NCBI GenBank assembly: GCA_017537175.1 | Contig: JAFYLH010000014.1 | Span: 42,278 to 106,277 of the forward strand | Length of the DNA stretch: 64,000 nt | From: Clostridia bacterium | Lineage (GTDB): Bacteria > Bacillota > Clostridia > Oscillospirales > CAG-272 | Reading direction: 5' to 3' | Part shown: positions 52,575-62,432 of the stretch, piece after piece | Position numbering within the stretch: the first letter of the stretch is position 1 | Layout of the letters: each line of letters begins with the position of its first letter | Program-made: the position numbers and the translations under genes | The notes under the pieces: model-generated | What the model saw: only the letters and a program-made list of their open reading frames with translations | Databases searched by the model: none | Told to the model about the DNA's origin: nothing

Positions 52575-54057
52575 CCGATAATGCTTTGTTCACCGCTTTA
52601 TGCCAACCGTTAAGCTTGTTATCTGCAATTTCCCGTGACATTTGAGGAGTGAATCTCTTTGATATGGATTTGTTTGCCTTTATGGAATCCATAGATTCAA
52701 AAAATCCTGTAGCCAGGCCTGCAAGATATGCCGCACCCAATGCGGTCGATTCTATGCAGGAGGGACGGTTTATTACCGCGCCCAGAATATCACTCTGGAA
52801 CTGAATCAGCAGATTGTTGGCTGATGCACCGCCGTCTACATTGAGCTCAACGAGGCTTATATCGGCAGAGTTCTCCATAGCCTTGATTACATCATAGCTT
52901 TGGTATGCAATAGCCTCAAGTGCAGCTCTGATTATATGATACTTGTTTGTACCTCTTGTTATACCTACAACAGTACCCTTGGCATACTGATCCCAGTAGG
53001 GTGCGCCAAGTCCGGTAAAAGCGGGTACAAGATATACCCCGTCGGTATCAGCAACCTTGGAGGCCGCAAGCTCGCTGTCGGCTGCAGATGAAATAACCCC
53101 CAGCTGATCGCGAAGCCATTGAATAACTGCACCGCCTACAAATACCGAGCCCTCAAGTGCATATGTCACCTTACCGTCTATACCCCACGCAATGGTGGAT
53201 ACAAGTCCGTCATTGTTGATGTGAGGTGTATCTCCGGTATTTAAAAGCAAAAAGCAACCGGTTCCGTATGTGTTTTTTGCTTCACCCTTATTAAAGCAGG
53301 TTTGTCCAAAGAGAGCCGCCTGCTGATCACCTGCAATACCGCACACCTTAACAGGAACACCCGTTACATCTGCAGAGGTCTTACCAAACAAGCCGGAGGA
53401 CGGCAATACCCTTGGTAGCATACTCTCGGGAATGTCAAACAGCTCAAGAAGCTGTTTATCCCAGCACAGCTCGTTGATATTATAAAGCATTGTTCTTGAA
53501 GCATTGGAATAGTCTGTGGCATGCACCTTACCGTCTGTCAGTTTCCACAGAAGCCAGGTGTCTATTGTACCGCAGAGAAGGCTCCCGCTTTCTGCCTTAG
53601 CCCTTGCACCCTCCACATTATCAAGGATCCATTTGAGCTTTGTAGCCGAAAAATACGCATCGATAACAAGTCCGGTCTTGGATTTGATCATATCTGCACA
53701 GCCGTCAGCCTTCAGCTTGTCGCAGAGCTCGGCGGTTCTTCTGCATTGCCATACGATAGCGTTATATACAGGCTTTCCGCTGTCCTTGTCCCAGACCACA
53801 ACGGTTTCTCTTTGATTTGTAATTCCTATAGAATCGATGTCATCAAAGCCTATTCCCGCCTTTTCAAGGGCTTCCTTTGCAACCGTTATCTGTGTATTCC
53901 AAATCTCCTCGGCATTATGCTCCACTTGACCGGGTGCAGGGAAGAGCTGAGTAAACTCCTTTTGCGATACCGATACTATATTTGTATTCCTGTCGAATAT
54001 TATCGCTCTTGAACTGGTCGTGCCCTGATCAAGAGACATTATGTATTTTTTGTTCAT
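52564..54057 (-). CDS. glpK: Glycerol kinase
   Basis: The 497-residue FGGY kinase matches GlpK over its whole length: [18 protein letters not shown] at the start, [29 protein letters not shown], the ATP-site segment [15 protein letters not shown] [27 protein letters not shown], and [17 protein letters not shown], then [16 protein letters not shown]. It phosphorylates glycerol to glycerol-3-phosphate in the cytosol. It follows the lipid-kinase-type gene by 3 bp, which suggests a lipid-backbone or glycerol salvage operon. No glpF or glpD is nearby. Confidence 0.96.
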   Translation of the reverse strand: MNKKYIMSLDQGTTSSRAIIFDRNTNIVSVSQKEFTQLFPAPGQVEHNAEEIWNTQITVAKEALEKAGIGFDDIDSIGITNQRETVVVWDKDSGKPVYNAIVWQCRRTAELCDKLKADGCADMIKSKTGLVIDAYFSATKLKWILDNVEGARAKAESGSLLCGTIDTWLLWKLTDGKVHATDYSNASRTMLYNINELCWDKQLLELFDIPESMLPRVLPSSGLFGKTSADVTGVPVKVCGIAGDQQAALFGQTCFNKGEAKNTYGTGCFLLLNTGDTPHINNDGLVSTIAWGIDGKVTYALEGSVFVGGAVIQWLRDQLGVISSAADSELAASKVADTDGVYLVPAFTGLGAPYWDQYAKGTVVGITRGTNKYHIIRAALEAIAYQSYDVIKAMENSADISLVELNVDGGASANNLLIQFQSDILGAVINRPSCIESTALGAAYLAGLATGFFESMDSIKANKSISKRFTPQMSREIADNKLNGWHKAVNKALSDEN

Positions 54058-54060
54058 TTG

Positions 54061-54936
54061 TTATCCCTTATACCTTATTGCATTGGGTACTACTTCAATT
54101 TCTACAGACTCAAGCTTTTCTATCTCACCGTCAACGCATATAGAATCAAGACCGCTTACAGATACCCTTTTGCATCTTATATACCTTAAAACATCTGCAA
54201 ACTTAGGCTTGATCTCCTTTGTTTCAGGATCAATATAAGTACCCTTTCGGTAATCGCCAACAAGGGAAAGGAATTTAGCTCTTGATATCTTTGATACTAT
54301 CAGCATATCAAGGATACCGTCCTTTAATGATGCCAAGGGCAATGCATTAAATCCTCCGCCGCAGAAGGAGCCGTTGGCAACAGGGCAGAGAAGAAACTCA
54401 TCGTCATATTCATGTATCACATCAAATTCGTCGGTAACAGTCAGCTTGACGCTCTGTCCCAGCTTATGCACAAAAACATTACCCAGACCCAAGATATAAG
54501 CCGAGCTTCCGGTTATAAGCTTTTTGTTTTTATATAGCTGCGTTTTATCAGCCACATTGCAGTCAAAGCCGATATTGATCATATTAACGGCATATCTGTC
54601 GTTATATCTGATAAGATCTATAGAATGGATCTTTCTTTCGTTTTTGAAGTTCTTAACAAAATCGTTTCCCGAGCCTGTGGGAGCAACGCTGAAAAATGCG
54701 CGCTCAGAGGCATCTGCCGACATAATACCGTTAACTACCTCGTTTATGGTACCGTCGCCGCCGCACACGATAAAGTGTATCTCCTCGTCTTTATACTGAT
54801 TGCAGAAATCAATTACAGCATTTTCGGCATCCCTTATACCTTTGGTAGTATATCTGATTATGTCTTGCTTTGAAAGCTTAACTGCCTCGGCATGACCGTG
54901 TCCGGCTTTGGGATTTATTATCTGGATGATCTTCAT
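54061..54936 (-). CDS. Diacylglycerol/lipid kinase family protein (YegS/DagK type)
   Basis: The start is ATG 54936 (291 residues), preceded by AAGGAG; an extended frame upstream has no ribosome site. The protein begins KIIQIINPKAGHGHA and has the nucleotide motif VCGGDGTINEVVNGIM. APTGSGNDFVKNF and, in the C-terminal beta-sandwich, FLLCPVANGSFCGGGFNALP complete the DAGK-catalytic family pattern. Members phosphorylate diacylglycerol, sphingosine-type lipids or undecaprenol-linked substrates. It leads the operon with glpK and bioY. Confidence 0.9.
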   Translation of the reverse strand: MKIIQIINPKAGHGHAEAVKLSKQDIIRYTTKGIRDAENAVIDFCNQYKDEEIHFIVCGGDGTINEVVNGIMSADASERAFFSVAPTGSGNDFVKNFKNERKIHSIDLIRYNDRYAVNMINIGFDCNVADKTQLYKNKKLITGSSAYILGLGNVFVHKLGQSVKLTVTDEFDVIHEYDDEFLLCPVANGSFCGGGFNALPLASLKDGILDMLIVSKISRAKFLSLVGDYRKGTYIDPETKEIKPKFADVLRYIRCKRVSVSGLDSICVDGEIEKLESVEIEVVPNAIRYKG

Positions 54937-54963
54937 ATAATATGCTCCTTGTTGTATTAACAA

Positions 54964-54992
54964 CATTATACAACAATATTCCATAATTTTCA
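54964..54992 (-). promoter_or_regulatory. Sigma-A promoter of the dagK-glpK-bioY operon
   Basis: On the minus strand TTGAAA (54992-54987), 17 bases, TATAAT (54969-54964). An inverted repeat, TGTTGTAT and ATACAACA (54953-54978), overlaps the -10 and start point and could be an operator. Confidence 0.75.
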
Positions 54993-55015
54993 ACATTAAA
55001 AATTTCAAATTAAGT

Positions 55016-56548
<1,533 letters not shown>

Positions 56549-56560
56549 GTTATACATATT

Positions 56561-56589
56561 AAAATCACCTGCATTACGCAGGTGATTTT
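56561..56589 (+). terminator. Terminator of guaB
   Basis: AAAATCACCTGC, short loop, GCAGGTGATTTT, followed by TATATTTT. Confidence 0.9.
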
Positions 56590-56678
56590 ATATTTTAGAG
56601 TAGAATACTGCGTTGTGGGGTGTGATGAATAAATATATCATCTAAATCACAGGGCGCAGCTTAGTGCGATGCTAATCG

Positions 56679-56852
56679 TTACTTCTTCATAAAGGACTGA
56701 CAGTCTGTACATTCGGGCATTGTAGGATTAAGCTCGTGTGTGCCAACCTTAATAGAATTAAGTGTACAGTAGTTTGCGTCCTTACAATGATGCTTACACT
56801 CTGTTACAGAGCATTCGATTGCGTTGTTTGCCTTAGCGTTACAGTTTGACAT
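56679..56852 (-). CDS. Small Cys-rich protein, DUF1540 type
   Basis: This 57-residue gene reads MSNCNAKANNAIECSVTECK and continues with HHCKDANYCTLNSIKVG, then PECTDCQSF near the end. It has eight Cys in the C(x)nC-xHHC-xxxxxC ... CxxC layout of DUF1540 proteins, likely zinc- or metal-binding. Members are short, often duplicated in Clostridia, and of unknown role; some are reported as spore-associated. GGGAGG lies nine bases before the ATG but sits inside a hairpin. A sigma-G-like promoter is nested there too (separate entries). It is downstream of the DivIVA-like gene. Confidence 0.85.
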   Translation of the reverse strand: MSNCNAKANNAIECSVTECKHHCKDANYCTLNSIKVGTHELNPTMPECTDCQSFMKK

Positions 56853-56861
56853 AAAAAATAA

Positions 56862-56902
56862 CCTCCCTTCGTTAAGTACATATAGTTTGTACCAAAGGGA
56901 GG
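56862..56902 (-). promoter_or_regulatory. Hairpin covering the ribosome site of the DUF1540 gene
   Basis: On the minus strand CCTCCCTT (56902-56895) pairs with AAGGGAGG (56869-56862), with an inner GTACA/TGTAC stem. The 3' arm is the Shine-Dalgarno. T-rich bases follow, so it may also terminate the upstream operon. Confidence 0.7.
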
Positions 56903-56912
56903 CTGTTTATAC
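56883..56912 (-). promoter_or_regulatory. Candidate sigma-G promoter of the DUF1540 gene
   Basis: On the minus strand GTATA (56912-56908), 18 bases, CAAACTA (56889-56883). It fits the B. subtilis sigma-G pattern gHATR-18-CATWHTA with one -10 mismatch. The predicted start near 56875 lies after the 5' arm of the hairpin. Confidence 0.55.
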
Positions 56913-57566
56913 TTATTTTTTTGTTTGTCTACGGATGGTTCGCTTAAGCTCCTCAATTATAGATTCGCTCTTACTTGCAATTTCACTCTTCATACGCTCA
57001 GGTGAACGCCTGATAGCCTGCTTTCTTAACTCAAGAGCCTCTGCGATGATCTTATCCGCTTCATCCTTTGCAAAAGCAAGAATTTCGTCAACATTATCAC
57101 AGATGGCGTCGTATTTATTTGCCTTATCCATTATCTCGTCGTCATCAAAATAACGCCTTGAGGCAGAAGGCTGAACGGGGGAGGGAGCAGCCTGCTTTAC
57201 AACAGGCTTGTTCTTAAGATCCTCGATCATGGAATTTGCAACATCCAATTTGTTATTGGCGTTGTCCACCGCAGTCTTGAGTCCGTCAATGATCGCATCC
57301 TTTTCGGAGATAACATTTTCATTTTCGGATATGATTTTCTTAAGCTCGGAGATCTCAGTCTCAAGACCAAGGATCTTATCCTTGTCATCCTCGTTGCTTT
57401 CAACCTTAGAGCTCAGATCCTCTATATCCTTTTCGAGCTGACGGATCCTTTTGTTATAATCCTCTTCAAGCTTATTAAATCTTATATTTTCGTTAGAGAT
57501 AAATTCGTTTACATCGTCCATATTGTAGCCGCGGCCACGACGACGAAATTCAACAGGCTTATCCAT
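56913..57566 (-). CDS. DivIVA-like coiled-coil protein
   Basis: The start is ATG 57566 (217 residues), after AAGGA; a GTG directly before it is the alternative. The N-terminus PVEFRRRGRGYNMDDVNEFI is the DivIVA/GpsB membrane-curvature motif. A long coiled coil follows (about 30-115, heptads rich in Glu/Lys/Ile/Leu), then a Pro-rich break (KQAAPSPVQPSASRRYF) and a second helical part (about 145-217, ILAFAKDEADKIIAEALELR). The protein probably marks poles or septa. It is in an operon with the GlmU-like gene just upstream, which fits a cell-envelope growth role. Confidence 0.82.
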   Translation of the reverse strand: MDKPVEFRRRGRGYNMDDVNEFISNENIRFNKLEEDYNKRIRQLEKDIEDLSSKVESNEDDKDKILGLETEISELKKIISENENVISEKDAIIDGLKTAVDNANNKLDVANSMIEDLKNKPVVKQAAPSPVQPSASRRYFDDDEIMDKANKYDAICDNVDEILAFAKDEADKIIAEALELRKQAIRRSPERMKSEIASKSESIIEELKRTIRRQTKK

Positions 57567-57577
57567 CACAGTTTTCC

Positions 57578-58321
57578 TTATCTTGATTTAAGAATTTTTT
57601 CAACAAGAGCAAGATCATCGGGTGTATTAACACCAACCAGCTCGTCATCGTCATAGGTAATAAACGCGTTGACCTTTTCACCCATTTTTGCAATTGCGGG
57701 AGGAACATCTGTGAGATAGTATTCACCGGCTGCATTGTTACAGTCGATCATCTTAAGACCCTCACGGAGAGCATCTGCATTGAATACATAGGTACCGATA
57801 TTAAGCTCTGTGATCTTCTTTTCTTCCTCGGTACAGTCCTTTTCCTCACGGATATCGATAACATTGTTGTTTTCGTCTCTTATGATACGGCCGTAGGGAA
57901 GCTTAAGCTGTGTATCGCTGGAGAGCAGGGTAGCCTTGTTATTTTCTTCGGTATGCATCTTAATGATACCCTCAACGGTAGAAAGCTTGATAACGGGAGC
58001 ATCACCGCAAACGATAAGAATATCACCGTGATAATCCTTAAAGTTATCATTTTCAAGACCGCACATTACAGCATAGCCTGTGCCGTATGCTGCATCACCC
58101 TGTCTCTGGAAGGAGCAGCCGTTGTCCTTATAGTATTCCTCAACCATTTCACTCATAAAGCCGGTAACAACTGTAATATCCTTTTTATCTATCATAGGCA
58201 TAGCATCAAAAACATAGTCAAGAAGAGGCTTGTCGTTTGCACGGCGAAGCACCTTGGGCATAGGATTGCCTGCCTCCTGTAATCTTGTTCCTTTGCCTGC
58301 GGCCATAATAATTGCTTTCAT
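57578..58321 (-). CDS. Sugar nucleotidyltransferase, GlmU N-terminal type without acetyltransferase domain
   Basis: The start is ATG 58321, after GGAGG (247 residues). The protein has IIMAAGKGTRLQEAGNPMPKV (signature loop), DAAYGTGYAVMCGLEN, ILIVCGDAPVI, GRIIRDENNNVIDI, and NNAAGEYYLTDVP, all as in the uridyltransferase half of GlmU. The left-handed beta-helix that makes up the acetyltransferase half is absent, so it stops where GlmU normally continues. It could make UDP-GlcNAc with a separate acetyltransferase, or activate another sugar. It is the second such stand-alone protein in the window (compare 12763-13677). Confidence 0.87.
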   Translation of the reverse strand: MKAIIMAAGKGTRLQEAGNPMPKVLRRANDKPLLDYVFDAMPMIDKKDITVVTGFMSEMVEEYYKDNGCSFQRQGDAAYGTGYAVMCGLENDNFKDYHGDILIVCGDAPVIKLSTVEGIIKMHTEENNKATLLSSDTQLKLPYGRIIRDENNNVIDIREEKDCTEEEKKITELNIGTYVFNADALREGLKMIDCNNAAGEYYLTDVPPAIAKMGEKVNAFITYDDDELVGVNTPDDLALVEKILKSR

Positions 58322-58437
58322 TGTATATACCTCCAAAGCGGAAAAATGTTCATATACAAAGAGTATAACATATATCGGTGAAAAAGTAAACAAAAAATAG
58401 AAAAATTAGATTATAAAACACAAATTTGTAAAAAGTA

Positions 58438-58466
58438 TTGTATTTTTACAGCTTGTATGCTATAAT
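58438..58466 (+). promoter_or_regulatory. Sigma-A promoter of tRNA-Val
   Basis: TTGTAT (58438-58443), 17 bases, TATAAT (58461-58466), 12 bp before the mature 5' end. Confidence 0.82.
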
Positions 58467-58478
58467 TATCGTCAGTAT

Positions 58479-58555
58479 GGGGGTATAGCTCAGCCGGTTA
58501 GAGCGCATGCTTGACATGCATGAGGTCATTGGTTCGATCCCGATTATCCCCACCA
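58479..58555 (+). tRNA. tRNA-Val (anticodon GAC)
   Basis: All arms fold. The acceptor is GGGGGTA with TATCCCC (one G-T pair), and the D-stem is GCTC/GAGC. The anticodon stem CATGC/GCATG closes loop TTGACAT with GAC at positions 34-36, and the T-stem is ATTGG/CCGAT with loop TTCGATC. The 3' CCA is encoded. Confidence 0.96.
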
Positions 58556-58558
58556 AAA

Positions 58559-58590
58559 CGAAAAATCCTGTCGGAAGATAGGATTTTTCG
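58559..58590 (+). terminator. Terminator of tRNA-Val
   Basis: CGAAAAATCCTGTC and GATAGGATTTTTCG (one mismatch) around GGAA, followed by TTTTG. Confidence 0.85.
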
Positions 58591-58596
58591 TTTTGT

Positions 58597-58695
58597 ATTA
58601 TTCATTATTAATTATTCAATATTCATTAAGTACAACAGGATTTTTCAAATGAACAACGAATAACGAAGTCGCATCGCTAATGAATAATGAATAAT
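58597..58695. repeat. MITE-like imperfect inverted repeat
   Basis: The left side is a run of ATTATTCATTATTAATTATT-type text (58597-58628), and the right side is TAATGAATAATGAATAAT (58678-58695), roughly its complement. The 50-bp centre repeats AGGATTTTTC from the tRNA terminator. It codes for nothing visible. Confidence 0.5.
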
Positions 58696-58835
58696 CAAGT
58701 ACAAATTCAAATTTAATGAGATTATTCAGCTTTGCAACTTGTTGTAAAATTTAGCTGAAACAATATCCTTGCATTTTGCAACCGATCATTTGCAGGGTAT
58801 CAATAATTATACAACCAATTATATAAAATGCAAAT

Positions 58836-58968
58836 TTTATATAATTAAGGGAATGATTTATAATACAATTAGGACATATCCGTATAACGGTCTGCCGCTT
58901 ATATATATCTGCTACATTATATGATGTGCCTTATTACCGTATTTGTTACTGCAAATACGGTATTTTAT
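58836..58968 (+). ncRNA. Possible small RNA or leader RNA
   Basis: TTTATA, 17 bases, TATAAT (58859-58864) is followed by about 65 nt that can fold (AGG..CATAT with ATATG..CCT, inner CCGTATAACGG). A perfect hairpin, TACCGTATTTG/CAAATACGGTA (58935-58962), with TTTTAT then ends it. No known riboswitch class was matched. It could also be an attenuator ahead of the sugar kinase genes. Confidence 0.4.
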
Positions 58969-59059
58969 CATTATATTTAATAAGGAATTTTTTAAAATGA
59001 TACTCTGATAATTATTTTAGCCAATTATATATTTTATAACCCATATAAACCACTGTATC

Positions 59060-59122
59060 AAAATCCAAAGGAATTTATCTGTATATACCATTGGTATGTT
59101 TTGTGAAATTCCTTTTGATTTT
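59060..59122. promoter_or_regulatory. Operator-like inverted repeat 1 upstream of the araB promoter
   Basis: Arms AAAATCCAAAGGAATTT (59060-59076) and AAATTCCTTTTGATTTT (59106-59122) match at 16 of 17 positions. Between them lies a small dyad, ATACCATTGGTAT. Confidence 0.6.
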
Positions 59123-59133
59123 AATTTTTGTAC

Positions 59134-59162
59134 TTGTAATAATTATTTTGCTATGTTATAAT
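59134..59162 (+). promoter_or_regulatory. Sigma-A promoter of the sugar kinase-isomerase operon
   Basis: TTGTAA (59134-59139), 17 bases, TATAAT (59157-59162). It lies between two related inverted repeats. Confidence 0.75.
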
Positions 59163-59170
59163 AACTTTAT

Positions 59171-59230
59171 AGATCCAAAGGAATTTTTTCTGACATACAC
59201 TGTATCATTTTAAAAATTTCCTTCTGATTT
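59171..59230. promoter_or_regulatory. Operator-like inverted repeat 2 downstream of the promoter
   Basis: The left arm AGATCCAAAGGAATTTTT shares ATCCAAAGGAATTT with repeat 1. The right arm is AAATTTCCTTCTGATTT, with a small ATAC-ACT-GTAT dyad inside. It starts at about the +3 position. Confidence 0.58.
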
Positions 59231-59255
59231 ATATTTTACAAATTCGGAGCTTTTT

Positions 59256-60896
59256 ATGGCTAAATATTCTATAGGTATAGATTTTGGTACATTATCAGGA
59301 CGGGCGATCCTGGTGGATGTTTCTGACGGCAGCGAGATCGCAGAAGCAACTCTTGAATATAAGCACGGTGTTATGGATGAATATCTCTGTGACAGCGATA
59401 TCAAGCTTCCGTCTGATTATGCATTACAGCACCCTTTGGACTACATAGATGTTATTGAGTATTGCATACCCAAAATCATCAAAGACACAGGTGTTCACAA
59501 ATCGGACATAATTGGCATTGGTGTGGATTTTACATCCTGTACGGTGATACCCACCTATGGTGACGGTTCACCTCTTTGCTTAAGTCAAGAATTTAACAAT
59601 GTCCCGGATGCCTATGTCAAGCTCTGGAAGGATCACTCTTCCCTTCCTTATGCCAATAAGCTGACCGAGCTTGCCAAGACCAAAGGCTATGATTTTATAC
59701 AGCGTTACGGCGGGGCTATCTCTTCTGAATGGCTTATTCCGAAGATATGGCATATCTTAGACAATTCTCCCGATGTATATAAGAGTGCCGAGTACTTTAT
59801 AGAGGCCGCAGACTGGATAGTATGGCAGCTTACAGGCATTCAGGCAAGAAGCTCCTGTACCTGCGGATATAAGGCAATGTGGCACCATAGCGAGGGTTAT
59901 CCGCAATCATCGTTTTTCGAGATGCTTGACCCCAAATTTTCAGATCTGCTGTCAAACAAGCTCAATGCACCCATTCTTCCTCTCGGAACCAAGGTGGGTC
60001 GCCTTACAGAATACTGGGCAGATAAATTGGGGCTTTCTACCGATACAGCCGTGGCTGTGGGTAATATAGACGGACACGCTACTGTTCCTGCACTCAAGGT
60101 TACAAAACCCGGACAGCTGCTTATGATTCTGGGAACCTCCGCGTGCTTTATGACCCTTGATCAAAGAGAGCTTGAGGTACGGGAGATTGCCGGATATGTC
60201 AAGGACGGAATGATCCCGGGCTTTTACGGCTATGAAGCGGGACAGGCGTGTATGGGAGATCATTTTGCCTGGTTTATAAAGAATATGATGCCCTATGAAT
60301 ATAAGCTTGAAGCGCAAAGGCTGGGTAAAAGCGATATCGTACATATGTTCGACTTAGCCGCTGATCTCAATCCCGGAGAAAACGGACTTATTGCCCTTGA
60401 CTGGTGGAACGGTAACCGCGCCCTGCCCTGCAAAGAGGGTCTTTGCGGTACTATTATAGGTATGAATCTTTCCACCAAGCCCGAGCATATATTCAGAGCT
60501 CTTGTAGAGGCAACAGCCTTTGGCGCAAGAAAGATCATAGATAACTACCGTAAATACGGCTTGGAAATAAATGTGATCCACGCCGCAGGCGGTATTGCCG
60601 AAAAGAACCCGTTTGTTATGCAGCTTTATGCAGATGTACTTGATATGGATATAAAAATATCAGGCTCACCGCAGGCGGCGGCATTGGGTGCCGCAATATT
60701 CGGAGCTGTGGCAGGCGGTGCATATGACAGTGTTACCGATGCCTCGGACAAAATGGGTAAGCTTAAGGATATTGTATATAAGCCGGATAGCACACACAGA
60801 GATGTATACGATGCATTATATAAAGAATACTGCCGTCTCTACGATCATTTTGGCAGAGACAGCGACACAATGAGTAAAATTAAATTATATAAATAA
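59256..60896 (+). CDS. araB: FGGY-family ribulokinase
   Basis: The 546-residue protein matches L-ribulokinase in length and text. It begins YSIGIDFGTLSGRAILVDVS, and the AraB-specific region is IIGIGVDFTSCTVIPTYGDG. It has GGAISSEWLIPKIWHIL, ADWIVWQLTG, and GNIDGHATVPALKV, then LGTSACFMTLD and the C-terminal HAAGGIAEKNPFVMQLYADV and GSPQAAALGAA. It would phosphorylate L-ribulose (possibly related ketoses) in the cytosol. GGAG precedes the ATG. The isomerase gene follows 12 bp later, which fits an arabinose-type pathway, although no araD is in the window. Confidence 0.9.
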   Translation: MAKYSIGIDFGTLSGRAILVDVSDGSEIAEATLEYKHGVMDEYLCDSDIKLPSDYALQHPLDYIDVIEYCIPKIIKDTGVHKSDIIGIGVDFTSCTVIPTYGDGSPLCLSQEFNNVPDAYVKLWKDHSSLPYANKLTELAKTKGYDFIQRYGGAISSEWLIPKIWHILDNSPDVYKSAEYFIEAADWIVWQLTGIQARSSCTCGYKAMWHHSEGYPQSSFFEMLDPKFSDLLSNKLNAPILPLGTKVGRLTEYWADKLGLSTDTAVAVGNIDGHATVPALKVTKPGQLLMILGTSACFMTLDQRELEVREIAGYVKDGMIPGFYGYEAGQACMGDHFAWFIKNMMPYEYKLEAQRLGKSDIVHMFDLAADLNPGENGLIALDWWNGNRALPCKEGLCGTIIGMNLSTKPEHIFRALVEATAFGARKIIDNYRKYGLEINVIHAAGGIAEKNPFVMQLYADVLDMDIKISGSPQAAALGAAIFGAVAGGAYDSVTDASDKMGKLKDIVYKPDSTHRDVYDALYKEYCRLYDHFGRDSDTMSKIKLYK

Positions 60897-60908
60897 AGGA
60901 GTATTATT

Positions 60909-62393
60909 ATGTTTACCAACGAAGTAAAGGTAAAAATGGGTATTGTAGCTGTATCAAGAAGCTGCTTTTCCAAGGAACTCAGCACAAACAGAAGAAATGC
61001 TGTTAAGGCTGAGTGTGACAAGCTGGGTGTAGAGCTCTACAACTGCCCTGTACTTGTAGAAAATGAAGTTGATGCTATGAACGCCCTTGCGGATCTCAAG
61101 GCAAACGGTGTCAATGCACTTATAGTTTATCTGGGCAACTTTGGTCCCGAGACCCCCGAGACAATGATGGCTCAGAAGTTCCAGGGTCCCAAGATGTTCT
61201 GTGCAGCAGCAGAGGAGTCCAAGGAAGACCTTTTTGACGGCAGAGGCGATGCTTACTGTGGTATGCTCAATGCATCCTACAACCTTAAGCTCCGCGATCT
61301 CAAGGTATTTATACCCGACGAGCCTGTAGGCACAGCAGACGAAACTGCGGCATCTATTGCCGATTTTGAGCCTATTGCCCGCGTTATCATAGGTATGTCC
61401 TCTCTCAAGATCATTTCCTTTGGTCCCAGACCCATGGACTTTATTGCTTGTAACGCGCCCATCAAGCCTCTCTATGACCTTGGTGTAGAGATCCAGGAGA
61501 ACAGCGAGCTTGACCTCTTCTGTGCATTCAACGAGCACGAAAACGACGAAAGAATCCCCGCAATCGTAGAAGAGATGAAGGCTGATTACGGCGGAAATGT
61601 TACATATCCCGATGCACTTGGCAAGCTTGCACAGTACGAGATCACACTCATTGACTGGGCAGAGGCAAACAAGGGTGCCTGCGAGCATGTTATCTTTGCC
61701 AACAAGTGCTGGCCCTCCTTCCAGACAGCATTTAAGATCGTTCCCTGCTATGTAAACGGCAGACTTGCGGCAAAGGGTATTCCCGTATCCTGCGAGGTTG
61801 ATATCTACGGTGTTCTTTCCGAGTATATGATCTACCTTGCAACAGGTAAGGCCCCTGCCCTGCTTGATATCAACAATACTGTTCCCAAGGACCTCTACGA
61901 GGCATATAAGGACCTCACCAAGGGTTATAAGAACAGCGAAATGTTTATGGGCTTCCATTGCGGTAACGGTTCTTCCTGCATCCTCAAGAAGCCTACAATG
62001 GGTTATCAGCGTATTATGAAGCGTGACCTTGAGCCCGAGAGCGAGCCCTTTATCACCAGAGGTACAAACGAGGGTGACCTTATCACATCTCCCGTAACTC
62101 TGTTCAGACTTCAGGGTAGCGCAGATTGCAGACTTACATCCTATATCGCACAGGGCGAGACCCTTGATATTCCTTCTCATTCCTTCGGAACTATCGGTGT
62201 AATAGCTATCCCCGAGATGCCTCGCTTCTACCGCCATGTTCTTATCGAAAAGAACTATCCTCACCACTCCGGTGTTGCATTTGCTAATTGCGGTAAGACA
62301 CTCTTTGAGGTAGTTAAGCTTCTTGGTGTAGAGGATATCTCCTACAACCAGCCTGCTTCTCTCCCTTATAAGACCGAAAATCCCTTCGCATAA
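60909..62393 (+). CDS. L-fucose/L-arabinose isomerase family protein
   Basis: The 494-residue protein belongs to the fucose/arabinose isomerase superfamily. It begins KMGIVAVSRSCFSKELSTNR and has a conserved ALIVYLGNFGPETPE block. CEVDIYGVLSEYM contains a likely metal-site Glu, and MGFHCGNGSSCILKKPTMGY and GTIGVIAIPEMPRFYRH near the end probably add His/Glu ligands. It is not a close copy of AraA or FucI. With a ribulokinase 12 bp upstream, the likely reaction is L-arabinose to L-ribulose, or another aldose-ketose pair (inference). AAGGAG precedes the ATG. The end of the operon is marked by a strong hairpin. Confidence 0.85.
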   Translation: MFTNEVKVKMGIVAVSRSCFSKELSTNRRNAVKAECDKLGVELYNCPVLVENEVDAMNALADLKANGVNALIVYLGNFGPETPETMMAQKFQGPKMFCAAAEESKEDLFDGRGDAYCGMLNASYNLKLRDLKVFIPDEPVGTADETAASIADFEPIARVIIGMSSLKIISFGPRPMDFIACNAPIKPLYDLGVEIQENSELDLFCAFNEHENDERIPAIVEEMKADYGGNVTYPDALGKLAQYEITLIDWAEANKGACEHVIFANKCWPSFQTAFKIVPCYVNGRLAAKGIPVSCEVDIYGVLSEYMIYLATGKAPALLDINNTVPKDLYEAYKDLTKGYKNSEMFMGFHCGNGSSCILKKPTMGYQRIMKRDLEPESEPFITRGTNEGDLITSPVTLFRLQGSADCRLTSYIAQGETLDIPSHSFGTIGVIAIPEMPRFYRHVLIEKNYPHHSGVAFANCGKTLFEVVKLLGVEDISYNQPASLPYKTENPFA

Positions 62394-62404
62394 GACATAA
62401 AACG

Positions 62405-62432
62405 AACTCCTATGGAGAAATCCATAGGAGTT
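62405..62432. terminator. Bidirectional terminator after the isomerase gene
   Basis: AACTCCTATGG, loop AGAAAT, CCATAGGAGTT, followed by TTATTTTT. It also ends the convergent UPF0126 gene. Confidence 0.9.

Noticed and set aside
58871..58935. Purine or preQ1 riboswitch in front of the araB-type operon
   Set aside because: Some stems are similar in layout, but the conserved core bases of those classes are missing.
60954..62267. 437-codon minus frame opposite the isomerase gene
   Set aside because: Antisense shadow of a well-supported enzyme gene, with no ribosome site.
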